This document shows positions 24,317 to 32,395 of a stretch of DNA of 64,000 nt, one piece after another. The first letter of the stretch is position 1. The number at the start of each line of letters is the position of its first letter. Position numbers and translations under genes: made by a program. Below the pieces are notes generated by a model, which was not told where the DNA came from, made no database searches, and worked only from the letters and a program-made list of their open reading frames with translations. Source of the DNA: CAYQTO01 sp964420455 (GTDB taxonomy: Bacteria; Sumerlaeota; Sumerlaeia; SLMS01); the NCBI GenBank assembly GCA_964420455.1, contig CAYQTO010000005.1:1-64000 (forward strand), read 5' to 3'.

Positions 24317-26053
24317 ATGAGGGCATTGGCGGCGGCTGGGGTTGGGATGGTGCTGGCGTGGTGGGTTGCCACGGCATCGGGCGCTCCGGCCTTCGATGGC
24401 CTACTGGAGGCGCGCGCTGCGCCGGGGGCGGTGGCCCTTCGGTGGGAGCGCGCGGGGGGAGACGACCGTCGTGGTGCGGTCACCTACCGCGTCTATACAA
24501 ACGACGGGCGCGGGTGGACCTTCGACCGCCCCGCCGCGGAGGTGCGCGGCACGGACCACGTCCTCACGGGGCTCGCTCCCGGGCGTCCCGTCGCCTTTCT
24601 CGTCCGTGCCCGCGACCGCTCGGGCGAGGACAACAACCGCCGCGTCCTCCGCGCCACGCCCACCCGCACCCTTCCCGTCGAGGAGTTCCGCGCCGTCTGG
24701 ATCAACCGCTTCGAGTGGACCGGCTCCAGCGGCGAGCGCGTCGCCTCCGGGATCTCCTCCATGATGCGCACGCTCGGCCAGGGGCACTTCAACGCCGTGC
24801 TCTTCCAGGTGCGCGGCCAGGGCGACACGTTGTATCCCTCGCCCGAGGAACCGTGGTCCCCCCTCATGAAGGGCGACACGCGCGGTTATGACGCCGTGGC
24901 TCATGCGGTTCGCGAGGCCCATCGCAACGGCCTCCAGTTCCACGCCTGGATGAACCTCTCGGTGATCTGGCAGTCTGGGGCCAAGAGCCCCCCCGCCGAA
25001 CCGCGCCATCCGTTTCACCGCTTCGCCAACGCGACACGTCCGGAGACACGCAGGGGACTGATTCACGACGCCAACGGCCGCCCGGTCCAGTGGGGTGCCG
25101 ACGGCTACGTGTGGCTGACCCACGGCAACCCGGAGGTGAACGCCTACCTCCGCCGTCAGGTCCGCCACTTTCTCGAGCGCTACGAGGTCGATGGCCTTCA
25201 CCTCGACGACCGGACCGGCAACCCCAACGGTGTTTCCCGCGACCCGTTGTCGGTGGCGCGATTCCGCGGCCCCGGAAACCCGGACCGGATCGCCGACTTT
25301 GGTGCCTGGCAACGGGACCAGCTGACCCGCTTCCTCCGGCGCCTCTACGTCGAATGCAAAATCGACGATCCGGCATTGCTCGTCTCCGCCGCGCCCTTCG
25401 GCATCGCGGAGAAGGACCGGATTCCCGGCTACGGAGGATTCAGCGATGGGGCGAAGTTCGGCGTCGAGCCGGAGGCCTGGCTGCGTGCGGGGGTCCTCGA
25501 CGTCCTTGTTCCGCAAATCTACTGGGACCTGCCCGATCCCGAGCCAAACTACGCCCGGCTCGTCCGTGACTGGATGCGCCACAACCAAAGCGGCCGCCCC
25601 ATCTGGCCCGGGTCCGCCCTCGGAAGGTTCGGCGGCGAGCAGCCGCTCGTTCCCGTCCAGCTCCGCCACGTCGCCCTCGCCCGCGCCTACGGAGCCGGCG
25701 GAAACGCGTTCTACAACTACTCGGGTGCCAAGCCGACGGAATGGATTTCCGCCGGTCGGCTCCTGTATCCGGCCCGTGCCCGTGTTCCCGTCCCTGCCCA
25801 CATGCAACAGGGGCGCATCGGGCATATCGGCGGGACGATCGTGGACGGGACCGGCCGTCCGGTGGTCGATGCCTGGATCCGGATCCAGGGGGATCCGGTA
25901 ACGTACCTGAGTTGTGGGGACGGTTTCTTTGCGGTGCCGGGCAAGGCGCCCGGTGTCTATACGCTCGAGGTGCGATCCGGCTCCTCCGGGACCGTTGTCC
26001 GGGTGCCGGTACGTCCCGGATCCGTCGTACGCCCCCGCATCGTTCTCGATTGA
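24317..26053 (+). CDS. Exported GHL10-family (DUF187) glycoside hydrolase-like protein
   Basis: The 578-residue product has a signal peptide (about 1-24, cleaved after ASGAP), a fibronectin-III-like domain (about 25-125), a GHL10/DUF187 TIM-barrel domain (about 130-500) starting EEFRAVWINRFEW, with the catalytic-type stretch YEVDGLHLDDRT and YDPN-like PQIYWDLPDPEPNYARLV, and a C-terminal carboxypeptidase-regulatory-like beta domain (about 505-578, HIGGTIVDGTGRPVVDAWI). The family acts on polysaccharide or peptidoglycan-related glycans in several bacteria. It ends exactly where the convergent YpdA gene begins (26053/26054). Confidence 0.82.
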   Translation: MRALAAAGVGMVLAWWVATASGAPAFDGLLEARAAPGAVALRWERAGGDDRRGAVTYRVYTNDGRGWTFDRPAAEVRGTDHVLTGLAPGRPVAFLVRARDRSGEDNNRRVLRATPTRTLPVEEFRAVWINRFEWTGSSGERVASGISSMMRTLGQGHFNAVLFQVRGQGDTLYPSPEEPWSPLMKGDTRGYDAVAHAVREAHRNGLQFHAWMNLSVIWQSGAKSPPAEPRHPFHRFANATRPETRRGLIHDANGRPVQWGADGYVWLTHGNPEVNAYLRRQVRHFLERYEVDGLHLDDRTGNPNGVSRDPLSVARFRGPGNPDRIADFGAWQRDQLTRFLRRLYVECKIDDPALLVSAAPFGIAEKDRIPGYGGFSDGAKFGVEPEAWLRAGVLDVLVPQIYWDLPDPEPNYARLVRDWMRHNQSGRPIWPGSALGRFGGEQPLVPVQLRHVALARAYGAGGNAFYNYSGAKPTEWISAGRLLYPARARVPVPAHMQQGRIGHIGGTIVDGTGRPVVDAWIRIQGDPVTYLSCGDGFFAVPGKAPGVYTLEVRSGSSGTVVRVPVRPGSVVRPRIVLD

Positions 26054-27070
26054 TTATCCGGCCAAGGCCCGCCGCCGCGACAGAATCTCCTGCACCCGTG
26101 GAAGGATCAGCTCCCCGTGGTGCCGGCTGTTCTCGATGAACACGTGGCCGCTGATGTTGCCGAAGGTGATGACGCCGCAGACAAAGAGGCCGGGAACGTT
26201 GGACTCGAGCGTGGCCATGTCGTGCGCCGGGCGGTTGGAGCCTTCCTCGAGATCGATGCCGATCGACCGCAGGAAGCCCACTGGCGGGTCGTAACCCAGC
26301 ATCGGCAACACGACGTCATTTTCGATCGTCTCGATCCGGCCGGACTCGGTCTCGATATCCACCGTGTCCCAGCCGATGCGATGCACATGGGATCCGAGAA
26401 AGGCGCGGATCTCGCTGTTCTTGATGCGATTTTCAATGTCCGGACGGAGCCAGTATTTCAGGCCGCGGCCGGTGAACTCCTTGCGGCGATAGCTGAGGGT
26501 GACTTCGGCGCCGTTGCGCCAGAGGGTGAGCGCCGTTTCCACGGCGGAGTTCCGCCCGCCCACCACCAGCACCCGCCGCCCGACGTAGTCGTGTGGCTCG
26601 GTGAAGCGATAGCAGACCTTGGGCAAGTCGGCCCCCGGCACCTCGAGCTTTCGCGGCGCCTCCCACGCACCAACGGCGGCCACCACCGTCGCGGCGCGCA
26701 CCACCTCGGGCGGACGTCCCTCCCGCGTGATCGTCACGTCGAACACTTCGTCCTCTCGTCGCTGGACCGCCGTCACCGGTCTATAAGTATAGACAGGAAT
26801 CCTGTGGAACTTTGCAAACTGGACAAGGTAATCGAGGTATTGCTGGCGGGTGGGCTTGTCCTCCGCATTCTGGATGGGAAAGCCGGCGAGCTCCAGGTTC
26901 TCGTTGGTGGAGAAGAAGCGCATGAATGTGGGGTAGCGGGCGATGTGTTCCGCAATGGGGCCCTTTTCGTAGACGGCGACGTTGAGCCTCGCCGCCTGGA
27001 GGGTATGGGCCACGGCGAGCCCCGCCGGCCCGGCGCCAATGATGAGTGTATCGAGAAGGTGATCAGCCAT
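26054..27070 (-). CDS. ypdA: YpdA-family flavin pyridine-nucleotide disulfide reductase
   Basis: The 338-residue product is a two-dinucleotide-binding flavoprotein. FAD-binding GAGPAGLAVA is near residue 12, and the NADPH-binding GGRNSAVETAL lies near residue 170. The overall layout (NLELAGFPIQNAEDKPTRQQ; LTLWRNGAEVTLSYRRKEF; NISGHVFIENSRHHGELIL) matches YpdA/Bdr, the proposed bacillithiol disulfide reductase, and not thioredoxin reductase: no CxxC redox pair is present, as expected for this family. If correct, the organism uses bacillithiol or a similar thiol. The ATG at 27070 is used; longer open frames run into the neighbour's promoter. Confidence 0.8.
   Translation of the reverse strand: MADHLLDTLIIGAGPAGLAVAHTLQAARLNVAVYEKGPIAEHIARYPTFMRFFSTNENLELAGFPIQNAEDKPTRQQYLDYLVQFAKFHRIPVYTYRPVTAVQRREDEVFDVTITREGRPPEVVRAATVVAAVGAWEAPRKLEVPGADLPKVCYRFTEPHDYVGRRVLVVGGRNSAVETALTLWRNGAEVTLSYRRKEFTGRGLKYWLRPDIENRIKNSEIRAFLGSHVHRIGWDTVDIETESGRIETIENDVVLPMLGYDPPVGFLRSIGIDLEEGSNRPAHDMATLESNVPGLFVCGVITFGNISGHVFIENSRHHGELILPRVQEILSRRRALAG
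26779..26794. repeat. 16-bp palindrome built from two GTCTATA half-sites
   Basis: GTCTATAAGTATAGAC reads as arms GTCTATA and TATAGAC around AG, inside ypdA (encoding P-V-Y-T-Y-R). It contains one copy of the iterated octamer and one near-copy facing it. Confidence 0.7.
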
Positions 27071-27211
27071 ATCCTGAATGTTGCCTGGGGAAGTTGGGGA
27101 AACCGGCGGCTTCCGTTTCTGTCGTGGGGCAAAATCCTTGCCCGGGAAGCCTCGGCGGGCCAAATGGACTGGCTGACGGAAAACCATCTCCGGCGCAAAG
27201 GAAAGCACACC
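27071..27211. promoter_or_regulatory. Divergent promoter region of ypdA and the golvesin-like gene
   Basis: The 141 bp between two divergent starts should carry both promoters. An AAAGGAAA ribosome-binding stretch precedes the plus-strand ATG. No operator or hexamer pair stood out. Confidence 0.35.
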
Positions 27212-28408
27212 ATGGAATTTTCACGGCGGATTCAATCGGGTGTCCTCGCCTTGCTCGCGGTTACCGGTGCGCCCGCGCAAACCGTGCTGATCGAGGCCGA
27301 CGTGGCCGGCGAGAATAACGAGTTTTACGAGGAGGTCTCGGGCGCCTGGGTCGAGGACGACGCGCCCCTGCGCGGCGAAGGTCTCAAGGAAGGTCTGCGC
27401 GCCCGCGCCGTCCGCGCCGCCGCGGGCAACCTTGCCGGCACCGTCGCCTTCACCCCTGTCCTCCCCCTACCCGGTACCTACACGGTCGACATCATCTATC
27501 CGGAAACGGCCAATGCCCGTGCCGTAACCGTGACGCTCGAAGGCGACAACTACCAGGAAAGCCGGGCCATCACCGTCGGCCAGTTCCCGAACGAGTGGCT
27601 GCGTGTGGGCGAGATTCCTGTAGGGTCCGCCGAGGATGTCACGCTGCGGTTTTTCCTCGGCTCTTCCGAGGTTCCCTTCACGCCGGCCCGCCCGTATGCC
27701 TTCGCCATCGGCGCCGCCCGATTCTCGCTCGACAGTCCGCAGGCAAACCTCGCGCTGATGCCTTCCGGAAACGACACCCCGACGCCGATGACCGCTCCGC
27801 AGCCGGGTGATGTCGCCAGCCCCTTCGATGCACCGGCCAGCAGTGTCCCCGAAAGCCCCTTCAACGAGCCGGCTCCGGAACCGGTCCAGTCACCCTTCAG
27901 CGCCCCCGGCCGCGCCCCGGCTGCCGATCCCTTCGACGCCCCCGGCCGCACGACCCTTCGCGACCCTGCCTCCGAAGGCGCCGTCATCTCCGAGGAGATG
28001 GTCCAGCAGCCTGTTACCATTGGGTCGCCCCCCTCCGCGGCGCCCGCCTCCATGGCCAGTGCGCTCCCCCCGGCGCGCCTCCACGACAGCCTCGATGCCG
28101 CCAAGGCTGCCGCCGTCCAGTCCCGTCGCCCGGTTCTCCTCCTCTTCAGCGGCGACAACTTCGCCTCCGAGCAATTCGAATCCATCCTCGCCACCGACCG
28201 CGTCCGCAGCGAGCTCGCCCGGTTCGAGGTCGTCCGCCTCGACTATCGCGACAACCGCCCCCTCGCTCGCCGGTACGCTGTCGACCGATATCCGTATACC
28301 GTCGTGCTCAACCCCGCCGGCTACACGGTCGGCCACGTCGCGCCGATCCTCCAACCCCTTGAACTCGCGCGGGAACTCACCACCTACACCCAATCGATCT
28401 CTTTCTGA
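27212..28408 (+). CDS. Exported protein with golvesin-like and thioredoxin-like domains
   Basis: The 398-residue product starts with a signal peptide (about 1-23, ending GAPAQ). Residues 25-175 form a beta domain resembling golvesin-type carbohydrate-binding modules (VAFTPVLPLPGTYTVDIIY). A Pro/Ala/Ser-rich linker (about 185-295) has repeated SPFDAP/SPFNEP/SPFSAP/DPFDAP boxes. The last 100 residues look like a thioredoxin fold (RRPVLLLFSGDNFASEQFES, then VDRYPYTVVLNPAGYTVG), but the CxxC is replaced by GDNFAS, so it cannot do disulfide exchange in the usual way. An AAAGG ribosome site precedes the ATG. It may form an operon with the SirB1-type gene, 2 bp downstream. Confidence 0.65.
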   Translation: MEFSRRIQSGVLALLAVTGAPAQTVLIEADVAGENNEFYEEVSGAWVEDDAPLRGEGLKEGLRARAVRAAAGNLAGTVAFTPVLPLPGTYTVDIIYPETANARAVTVTLEGDNYQESRAITVGQFPNEWLRVGEIPVGSAEDVTLRFFLGSSEVPFTPARPYAFAIGAARFSLDSPQANLALMPSGNDTPTPMTAPQPGDVASPFDAPASSVPESPFNEPAPEPVQSPFSAPGRAPAADPFDAPGRTTLRDPASEGAVISEEMVQQPVTIGSPPSAAPASMASALPPARLHDSLDAAKAAAVQSRRPVLLLFSGDNFASEQFESILATDRVRSELARFEVVRLDYRDNRPLARRYAVDRYPYTVVLNPAGYTVGHVAPILQPLELARELTTYTQSISF

Positions 28409-28410
28409 CC

Positions 28411-29268
28411 ATGGAGGACGACGAGGTCCAGAAGGACCCCACGCTCGAGTTGTTCCGCCGCTCGCTTGACGACCTCGACTCGTCCCGGGGGTTCTTCCGT
28501 GCGGCCCTCTATGTCTCCACCGTTCAGGAGTTTCCCAAGCCTGCCGGCTGGGAAGCAGAGACGTTCTCGCGACTCGAAGGACTCATCGAAAATGCCCGCC
28601 ACGCCCTTACCCTGCCCCCGGAGGGTCCCCGCGGGGCGGCCGACCTCGATGCCTTTGTCCACTGGTTCACCGACGAGGAGAGGTTTCACGGCAATCGGGA
28701 GTCCTATCAGGATCCCCTCAACAGCTGCCTCGATGCGGTGCTGGAGCGGCGCATGGGCCTGCCCATTACGCTTTCGGTGCTGTTCGTGACGATTGCCCGC
28801 GAGGCCGGCTTCGATGCCTACGGGGTCGGCGCGCCCGGCCACTTTCTTGTCGGCATCGACCTGCCATCGGACCGCGTCTATCTCAGCCCCTTCGATGGCG
28901 CGGTCATGATGGATCGGGACAACGCCGCCGAATACATTGCCCAGATGACCGGCCTCGACATCCTGGATGTCCGGCCGACGCTCCGCCGCACCCCGGCCGA
29001 CGAGATCATCGGCCGCATGCTCAACAACCTCAAGGTTGCCTACGCCAACGAGGGCGACATCGATCGGTTGTTGCGGACCCTCGATTATCTCCTGGAACTC
29101 ACGCCCGATAACCTGACCGAGCTGCGCAATCGGGGGCTGATCCTCCTGCGCAAGGGGGAGAAACGCCGCGGCGCCGAGGATCTCCTGCAATACATACGGC
29201 GCCATCCAGAGCCGGACGACCTGGAAATCATCAGCCGCGAGGCCCGCCGCGCCCTCGACTCCGACTAG
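28411..29268 (+). CDS. SirB1-family transglutaminase-like/TPR protein
   Basis: The 285-residue product matches the SirB1 (YchA) family: NSCLDAVLERRMGLPITLSV and the block GVGAPGHFLVGI, conserved across members, lie near residues 110-150, followed by a TPR-like helical C-terminus (NNLKVAYANEGDIDRLLRTL, then LTELRNRGLILLRKGEKRR). The central domain has a transglutaminase-like fold, but activity has not been shown for most members. E. coli sirB1 sits beside prfA and prmC; here prfA is 9.5 kb away. The ATG at 28411 follows the preceding stop by 2 bp. Confidence 0.85.
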   Translation: MEDDEVQKDPTLELFRRSLDDLDSSRGFFRAALYVSTVQEFPKPAGWEAETFSRLEGLIENARHALTLPPEGPRGAADLDAFVHWFTDEERFHGNRESYQDPLNSCLDAVLERRMGLPITLSVLFVTIAREAGFDAYGVGAPGHFLVGIDLPSDRVYLSPFDGAVMMDRDNAAEYIAQMTGLDILDVRPTLRRTPADEIIGRMLNNLKVAYANEGDIDRLLRTLDYLLELTPDNLTELRNRGLILLRKGEKRRGAEDLLQYIRRHPEPDDLEIISREARRALDSD

Positions 29269-29310
29269 GCCGGCCGACCCCTCCCGCCCCGGACCTGTTG
29301 GAAAAGGAAA

Positions 29311-29337
29311 AGCCCCCCGGCATGGCGCCGGGGGGCT
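29311..29337 (-). terminator. Strong hairpin terminator
   Basis: The 11-bp arms AGCCCCCCGGC and GCCGGGGGGCT flank the loop ATGGC. On the minus strand the hairpin is followed by TTTTCCTTTTCC, so it terminates the minus-strand unit ending at 29364; it also lies 42 bp after the plus-strand gene's stop and may serve both. Confidence 0.85.
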
Positions 29338-29363
29338 GATGGTTCCTGGGATTGGCTGAGCGC

Positions 29364-29594
29364 TTACTCGAAAGTATTCCAGTCGCGCACGTCGGTGGTG
29401 CCCGACTCGATCGTGGAGACGGTCAGGAGGTCGGTCTCGAAGTCGACCGAGACGCCGGCGGCCTCGTGTTCGATCACGATGCCGAGGTCCGTCGCCGTGC
29501 CCTTGTCGCTGTCGATTACCCGGGCCCGCTCGTCTCCGACCGCCCGCTGGCCGGCATCTGCGCCTGGGCCAGCACGCTCGGGTGTTGAGGCTCT
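29364..29594 (-). other. Open coding-like tail downstream of speA, without a start codon
   Basis: A 77-codon frame, open between TGA (29595-29597) and TAA (29364-29366), reads DERARVIDSDKGTATDLG and then IVIEHEAAGVSVDFETDLL, ending TTDVRDWNTFE. Third positions over its last 50 codons are nearly all G or C, as in real genes here, and the minus-strand terminator sits 26 bp after its stop. There is no ATG, GTG or TTG before an internal GTG at 29477. It is in the -1 frame relative to the end of speA, so it may be a C-terminal extension of speA reached by a frameshift (biological or sequencing error), or the remains of a separate small gene. Confidence 0.45.
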
Positions 29595-31513
29595 TCAAGA
29601 TAAGTGTATCCGTTGAGCCCGTCGATGTAGAAACGGAGGAGCTGGGCGCTTTCCTCGAGGCTGAGGCGCCGCTCGCGGACCGCCCGCTCCACTTCCCGGC
29701 GGAACCGCGCGATCAGATCCTTCACCTCGAACTGAACATAGCTCAGCACCTCCGACACCGTGTCCCCCTCCACGAGGTGCTTGATGTCCGGCTCGCCGTC
29801 CTCGTCCAGATAGATGTGGACCGCATTGGTGTCGCCAAAAAGGTTGTGGAGGTCGCCGAGGATCTCCTGGTACGCGCCGAGGAGAAAGATGCCCAGATAG
29901 TAGGGTTCACCGCGCAGGGGGTGGAGCTCCAGGGTGCGCTTGACCTGGGTGGGATGGACGAAGTGGTCGATCTTGCCGTCAGAATCGCAGGTGATGTCGG
30001 CGAGGATACCGCGCTGGGTGGGTTCCTCGTCCAGGCGATGAATCGGCATGACGGGAAAGAGCTGCTGGATGGCCCAGCTGTCGGGCATCGACTGAAAGAC
30101 GGAGAAGTTGCAGAAGTAGGTCTCCGCCATGAGTTCGTCGAGGCCCTCGAGTTCTTCGGGGTAGTGGTTGAGGGAGCGGGCGACTTTCTGGACGCGGCGG
30201 CAGACGCGCCAGAACAGGGCCTCCGCGCGGGCGCGCTCCTCGAGCGACAGGTAGCCGAGGTTGAAGAGGTTGATGGCTTCCTCGCGTGCCTGCACGGCGT
30301 CGTGGTAATGCTCGAGGAAGTTCTTGGGGGTGAACTCGGTCTCGATGTCGTGGAGGTCGTGGAGGGGCTGGGCGTCCTCGTCGGCGGGGGTGGGGATCTC
30401 ACCCAGCTCGACGGATTCCGCGCTGGTGCTTCCCAGCACATTGGTGATCAGCAGACTGTGGTAGGCGATCATGGCGCGGCCCGATTCCGAGAGAATCATC
30501 GGGTGCGGGACCCCGGCATCGTCGCACACCGTCTTGATGCGGTAGACGACGTCGTTTGCGTATTCGTCGAGGGTGTAGTTGATGGAGGATTCGATGGTGG
30601 AGCGCGAGCCGTCGTAGTCGACGCCGAGGCCGCCCCCGACGTCGAGAAACTGCATGCCGGCGCCGGCCTTGTGGAGCTCCACGAAGAGCCGCGCCGCCTC
30701 GGTGATGGCCGCCTTGATCTGGCGGATATTCGAAACCTGGCTGCCCATGTGGAAGTGGAGGAGCTGGAGGCAGTCGGCCATGTCCCGCTCGCGGAGATAG
30801 TCAAGGGCGCGGATCATCTCGGGGATCGTGAGGCCGAACTTCGATCGGATGCCGGCGCTTGATTCCCACCGGCCGATGCCTCGCGAGGCCAGCTTGGCCC
30901 GGACGCCGATCCGCGGCCGCACCCCATGCTTCTCCGCGTAGGTTACGATCATCTCCAATTCCGAGAACTTCTCGACGATGGGAATGACCATCTTGCCGAT
31001 CTTCGTCGCGAGGATCACCGACTCGATGAATTCGTCGTCCTTGAAGCCGTTGCAGACGATCGGCATGTCGCGATTCTCGACAAGGGCCATCACCGCCAGC
31101 AGCTCGGGCTTTGAACCCGCCTCGATGCCGAAGCCGAGCGGTTCCGCGTACTCTAGGTACTCGTGGACCACGTGGCTTTGTTGGTTCACCTTGATCGGGT
31201 AGATCCCGGCGTAGCGGTTCTGGTACTCCTCGACCTCGATGGCCTTGTGAAAGGCCGCGTGGATCTCGCCGAGGCGGTGCTGGAGCAGTTGGGGGACCCG
31301 CAGCAGGATCGGAGGCAGGACGCCGCGGGCCAGTAGCGAATCCATCAGCGTCTTGAGGTCCAGCGAGGGCCCCTCGCCCTTGTCCGGGTGCAGCAGCAGG
31401 TGACCCTCCCCGGAGATCGACAGATACGACGCCCCCCACTTGTCGAGCCCGTACAGCTCGGTGGAGTCCTGAATTTTCCAGCGTTCAATGCCGCGCGCGG
31501 AGCCTCGTGCCAC
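29516..31513 (-). CDS. speA: Biosynthetic arginine decarboxylase
   Basis: The 665-residue product is a PLP-dependent fold-III decarboxylase that converts arginine to agmatine for polyamine synthesis. The PLP lysine is in YPIKVNQQ (about residue 106); substrate and PLP contact blocks FHMGSQVSNIRQIK, FLDVGGGLGVDYDGS and HDLHDIETEFTPKNF-like segments are intact, and the C-terminus has FYIDGLNGYTYLEE. The start is a GTG at 31513, preceded by a good GGGAGG ribosome site; an upstream TTG at 31540 is less likely. The final 20 residues after GYTYLEE look unlike the family and end in a frame that stops at 29516, while a better-looking coding tail continues in the -1 frame (see 29364-29594). Confidence 0.92.
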   Translation of the reverse strand: MARGSARGIERWKIQDSTELYGLDKWGASYLSISGEGHLLLHPDKGEGPSLDLKTLMDSLLARGVLPPILLRVPQLLQHRLGEIHAAFHKAIEVEEYQNRYAGIYPIKVNQQSHVVHEYLEYAEPLGFGIEAGSKPELLAVMALVENRDMPIVCNGFKDDEFIESVILATKIGKMVIPIVEKFSELEMIVTYAEKHGVRPRIGVRAKLASRGIGRWESSAGIRSKFGLTIPEMIRALDYLRERDMADCLQLLHFHMGSQVSNIRQIKAAITEAARLFVELHKAGAGMQFLDVGGGLGVDYDGSRSTIESSINYTLDEYANDVVYRIKTVCDDAGVPHPMILSESGRAMIAYHSLLITNVLGSTSAESVELGEIPTPADEDAQPLHDLHDIETEFTPKNFLEHYHDAVQAREEAINLFNLGYLSLEERARAEALFWRVCRRVQKVARSLNHYPEELEGLDELMAETYFCNFSVFQSMPDSWAIQQLFPVMPIHRLDEEPTQRGILADITCDSDGKIDHFVHPTQVKRTLELHPLRGEPYYLGIFLLGAYQEILGDLHNLFGDTNAVHIYLDEDGEPDIKHLVEGDTVSEVLSYVQFEVKDLIARFRREVERAVRERRLSLEESAQLLRFYIDGLNGYTYLEEPQHPSVLAQAQMPASGRSETSGPG

Positions 31514-31603
31514 CGGTCGACCTCCCTTGGCCAAAGTCAAGCCGGCGAGTTCTCGGGGCGGGGGGCGGTGCTGGCAAGGGGGAAACGTTCCTTGGGGGAA
31601 TTG

Positions 31604-32395
31604 TCACCGGGGCATGGTGGCAAGGACGACCGCATGGGTGGCCGTCCGAAGGGCGGGATGGGCGGCTCCCGGGCCCGGATCGCCGCGCCCCACGGCGTCC
31701 CGTTCCTCAAGCGGGCGAATCTCCACCGGATCCGCGAAGCCCGCCCGGCGCACCAGCTTCACCAGCTCCCCCGGCGTATACACGCGCATCTCCAGCCTCC
31801 ACTCCTGAACGTCCCCATCCCATTCCCATCGGCCCTTCGCCTCGAGCCGGTTGGTCTCGCCGTTGAAGCGCCAGGCCTCCTGGAGCCTCGCCTTGCCTTG
31901 GATGCGGACCGCCGCCGGGGTGTCCTTCACCGCCTGGCGCATGCCGGCCCGCAAGGGCACCTCCATCAGCAGCCGCGCTCCCGGCGCGAGCACCCGGGCG
32001 ATCTCGCCGAGCAGGTCCCGGTTCTCCGCATCCGGAAAGTAACCGAAGGTGTTGAAGAGCATGTAGGCGCCCGCGAGGGAGCGGTCGAGAAAAGGGAGCC
32101 GGCGCATGTCGGCGCGGAGGAGCCGGTTGCGGAGCGAGTGCGGAGCCTGGTGGAGGAGCGCCGCCGTGAGGTCGATCCCCACAGCGGGAATCCGTGCCGT
32201 CCGCAGCGGGCGGAGATGCCGGCCGTAGGCGCAACCGATGTCCAGCACCGGCGCCGCGGCATCGGCAAAGATCCGTCGGAGCAGCGCCACCTCCGCCGCC
32301 TGGTCAAGGTCCGGCGCCAGAGGGCCGCGGTACAGCGCTCCGTACAGGTGGGAGAAGTAGTCCTGCCACCAAGGCGGGGACGGGTCTGCCGTCAA
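31604..32395 (-). CDS. Class I SAM-dependent methyltransferase
   Basis: The 263-residue product has the Rossmann methyltransferase motifs: motif I VLDIGCAYGRHLRPL (about residue 50), motif II acidic residue in VGIDLTAALL, then LLRADMRRLPF, FNTFGYF and the motif post-II ARVLAPGARLLMEVPL. The substrate is unknown. A TTG start at 32395 overlaps the TGA of the upstream regulator gene (TTGA), a coupling pattern repeated across the window, so I prefer it although TTG is less common. It is 90 bp from speA. Confidence 0.78.
   Translation of the reverse strand: MTADPSPPWWQDYFSHLYGALYRGPLAPDLDQAAEVALLRRIFADAAAPVLDIGCAYGRHLRPLRTARIPAVGIDLTAALLHQAPHSLRNRLLRADMRRLPFLDRSLAGAYMLFNTFGYFPDAENRDLLGEIARVLAPGARLLMEVPLRAGMRQAVKDTPAAVRIQGKARLQEAWRFNGETNRLEAKGRWEWDGDVQEWRLEMRVYTPGELVKLVRRAGFADPVEIRPLEERDAVGRGDPGPGAAHPALRTATHAVVLATMPR

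Noticed and set aside
28384..29598. A 404-residue minus-strand frame over the SirB1 gene
   Set aside because: It is the antisense shadow of the well-supported SirB1-type gene at 28411-29268 and is Arg/Gly-rich, as such shadows are here.
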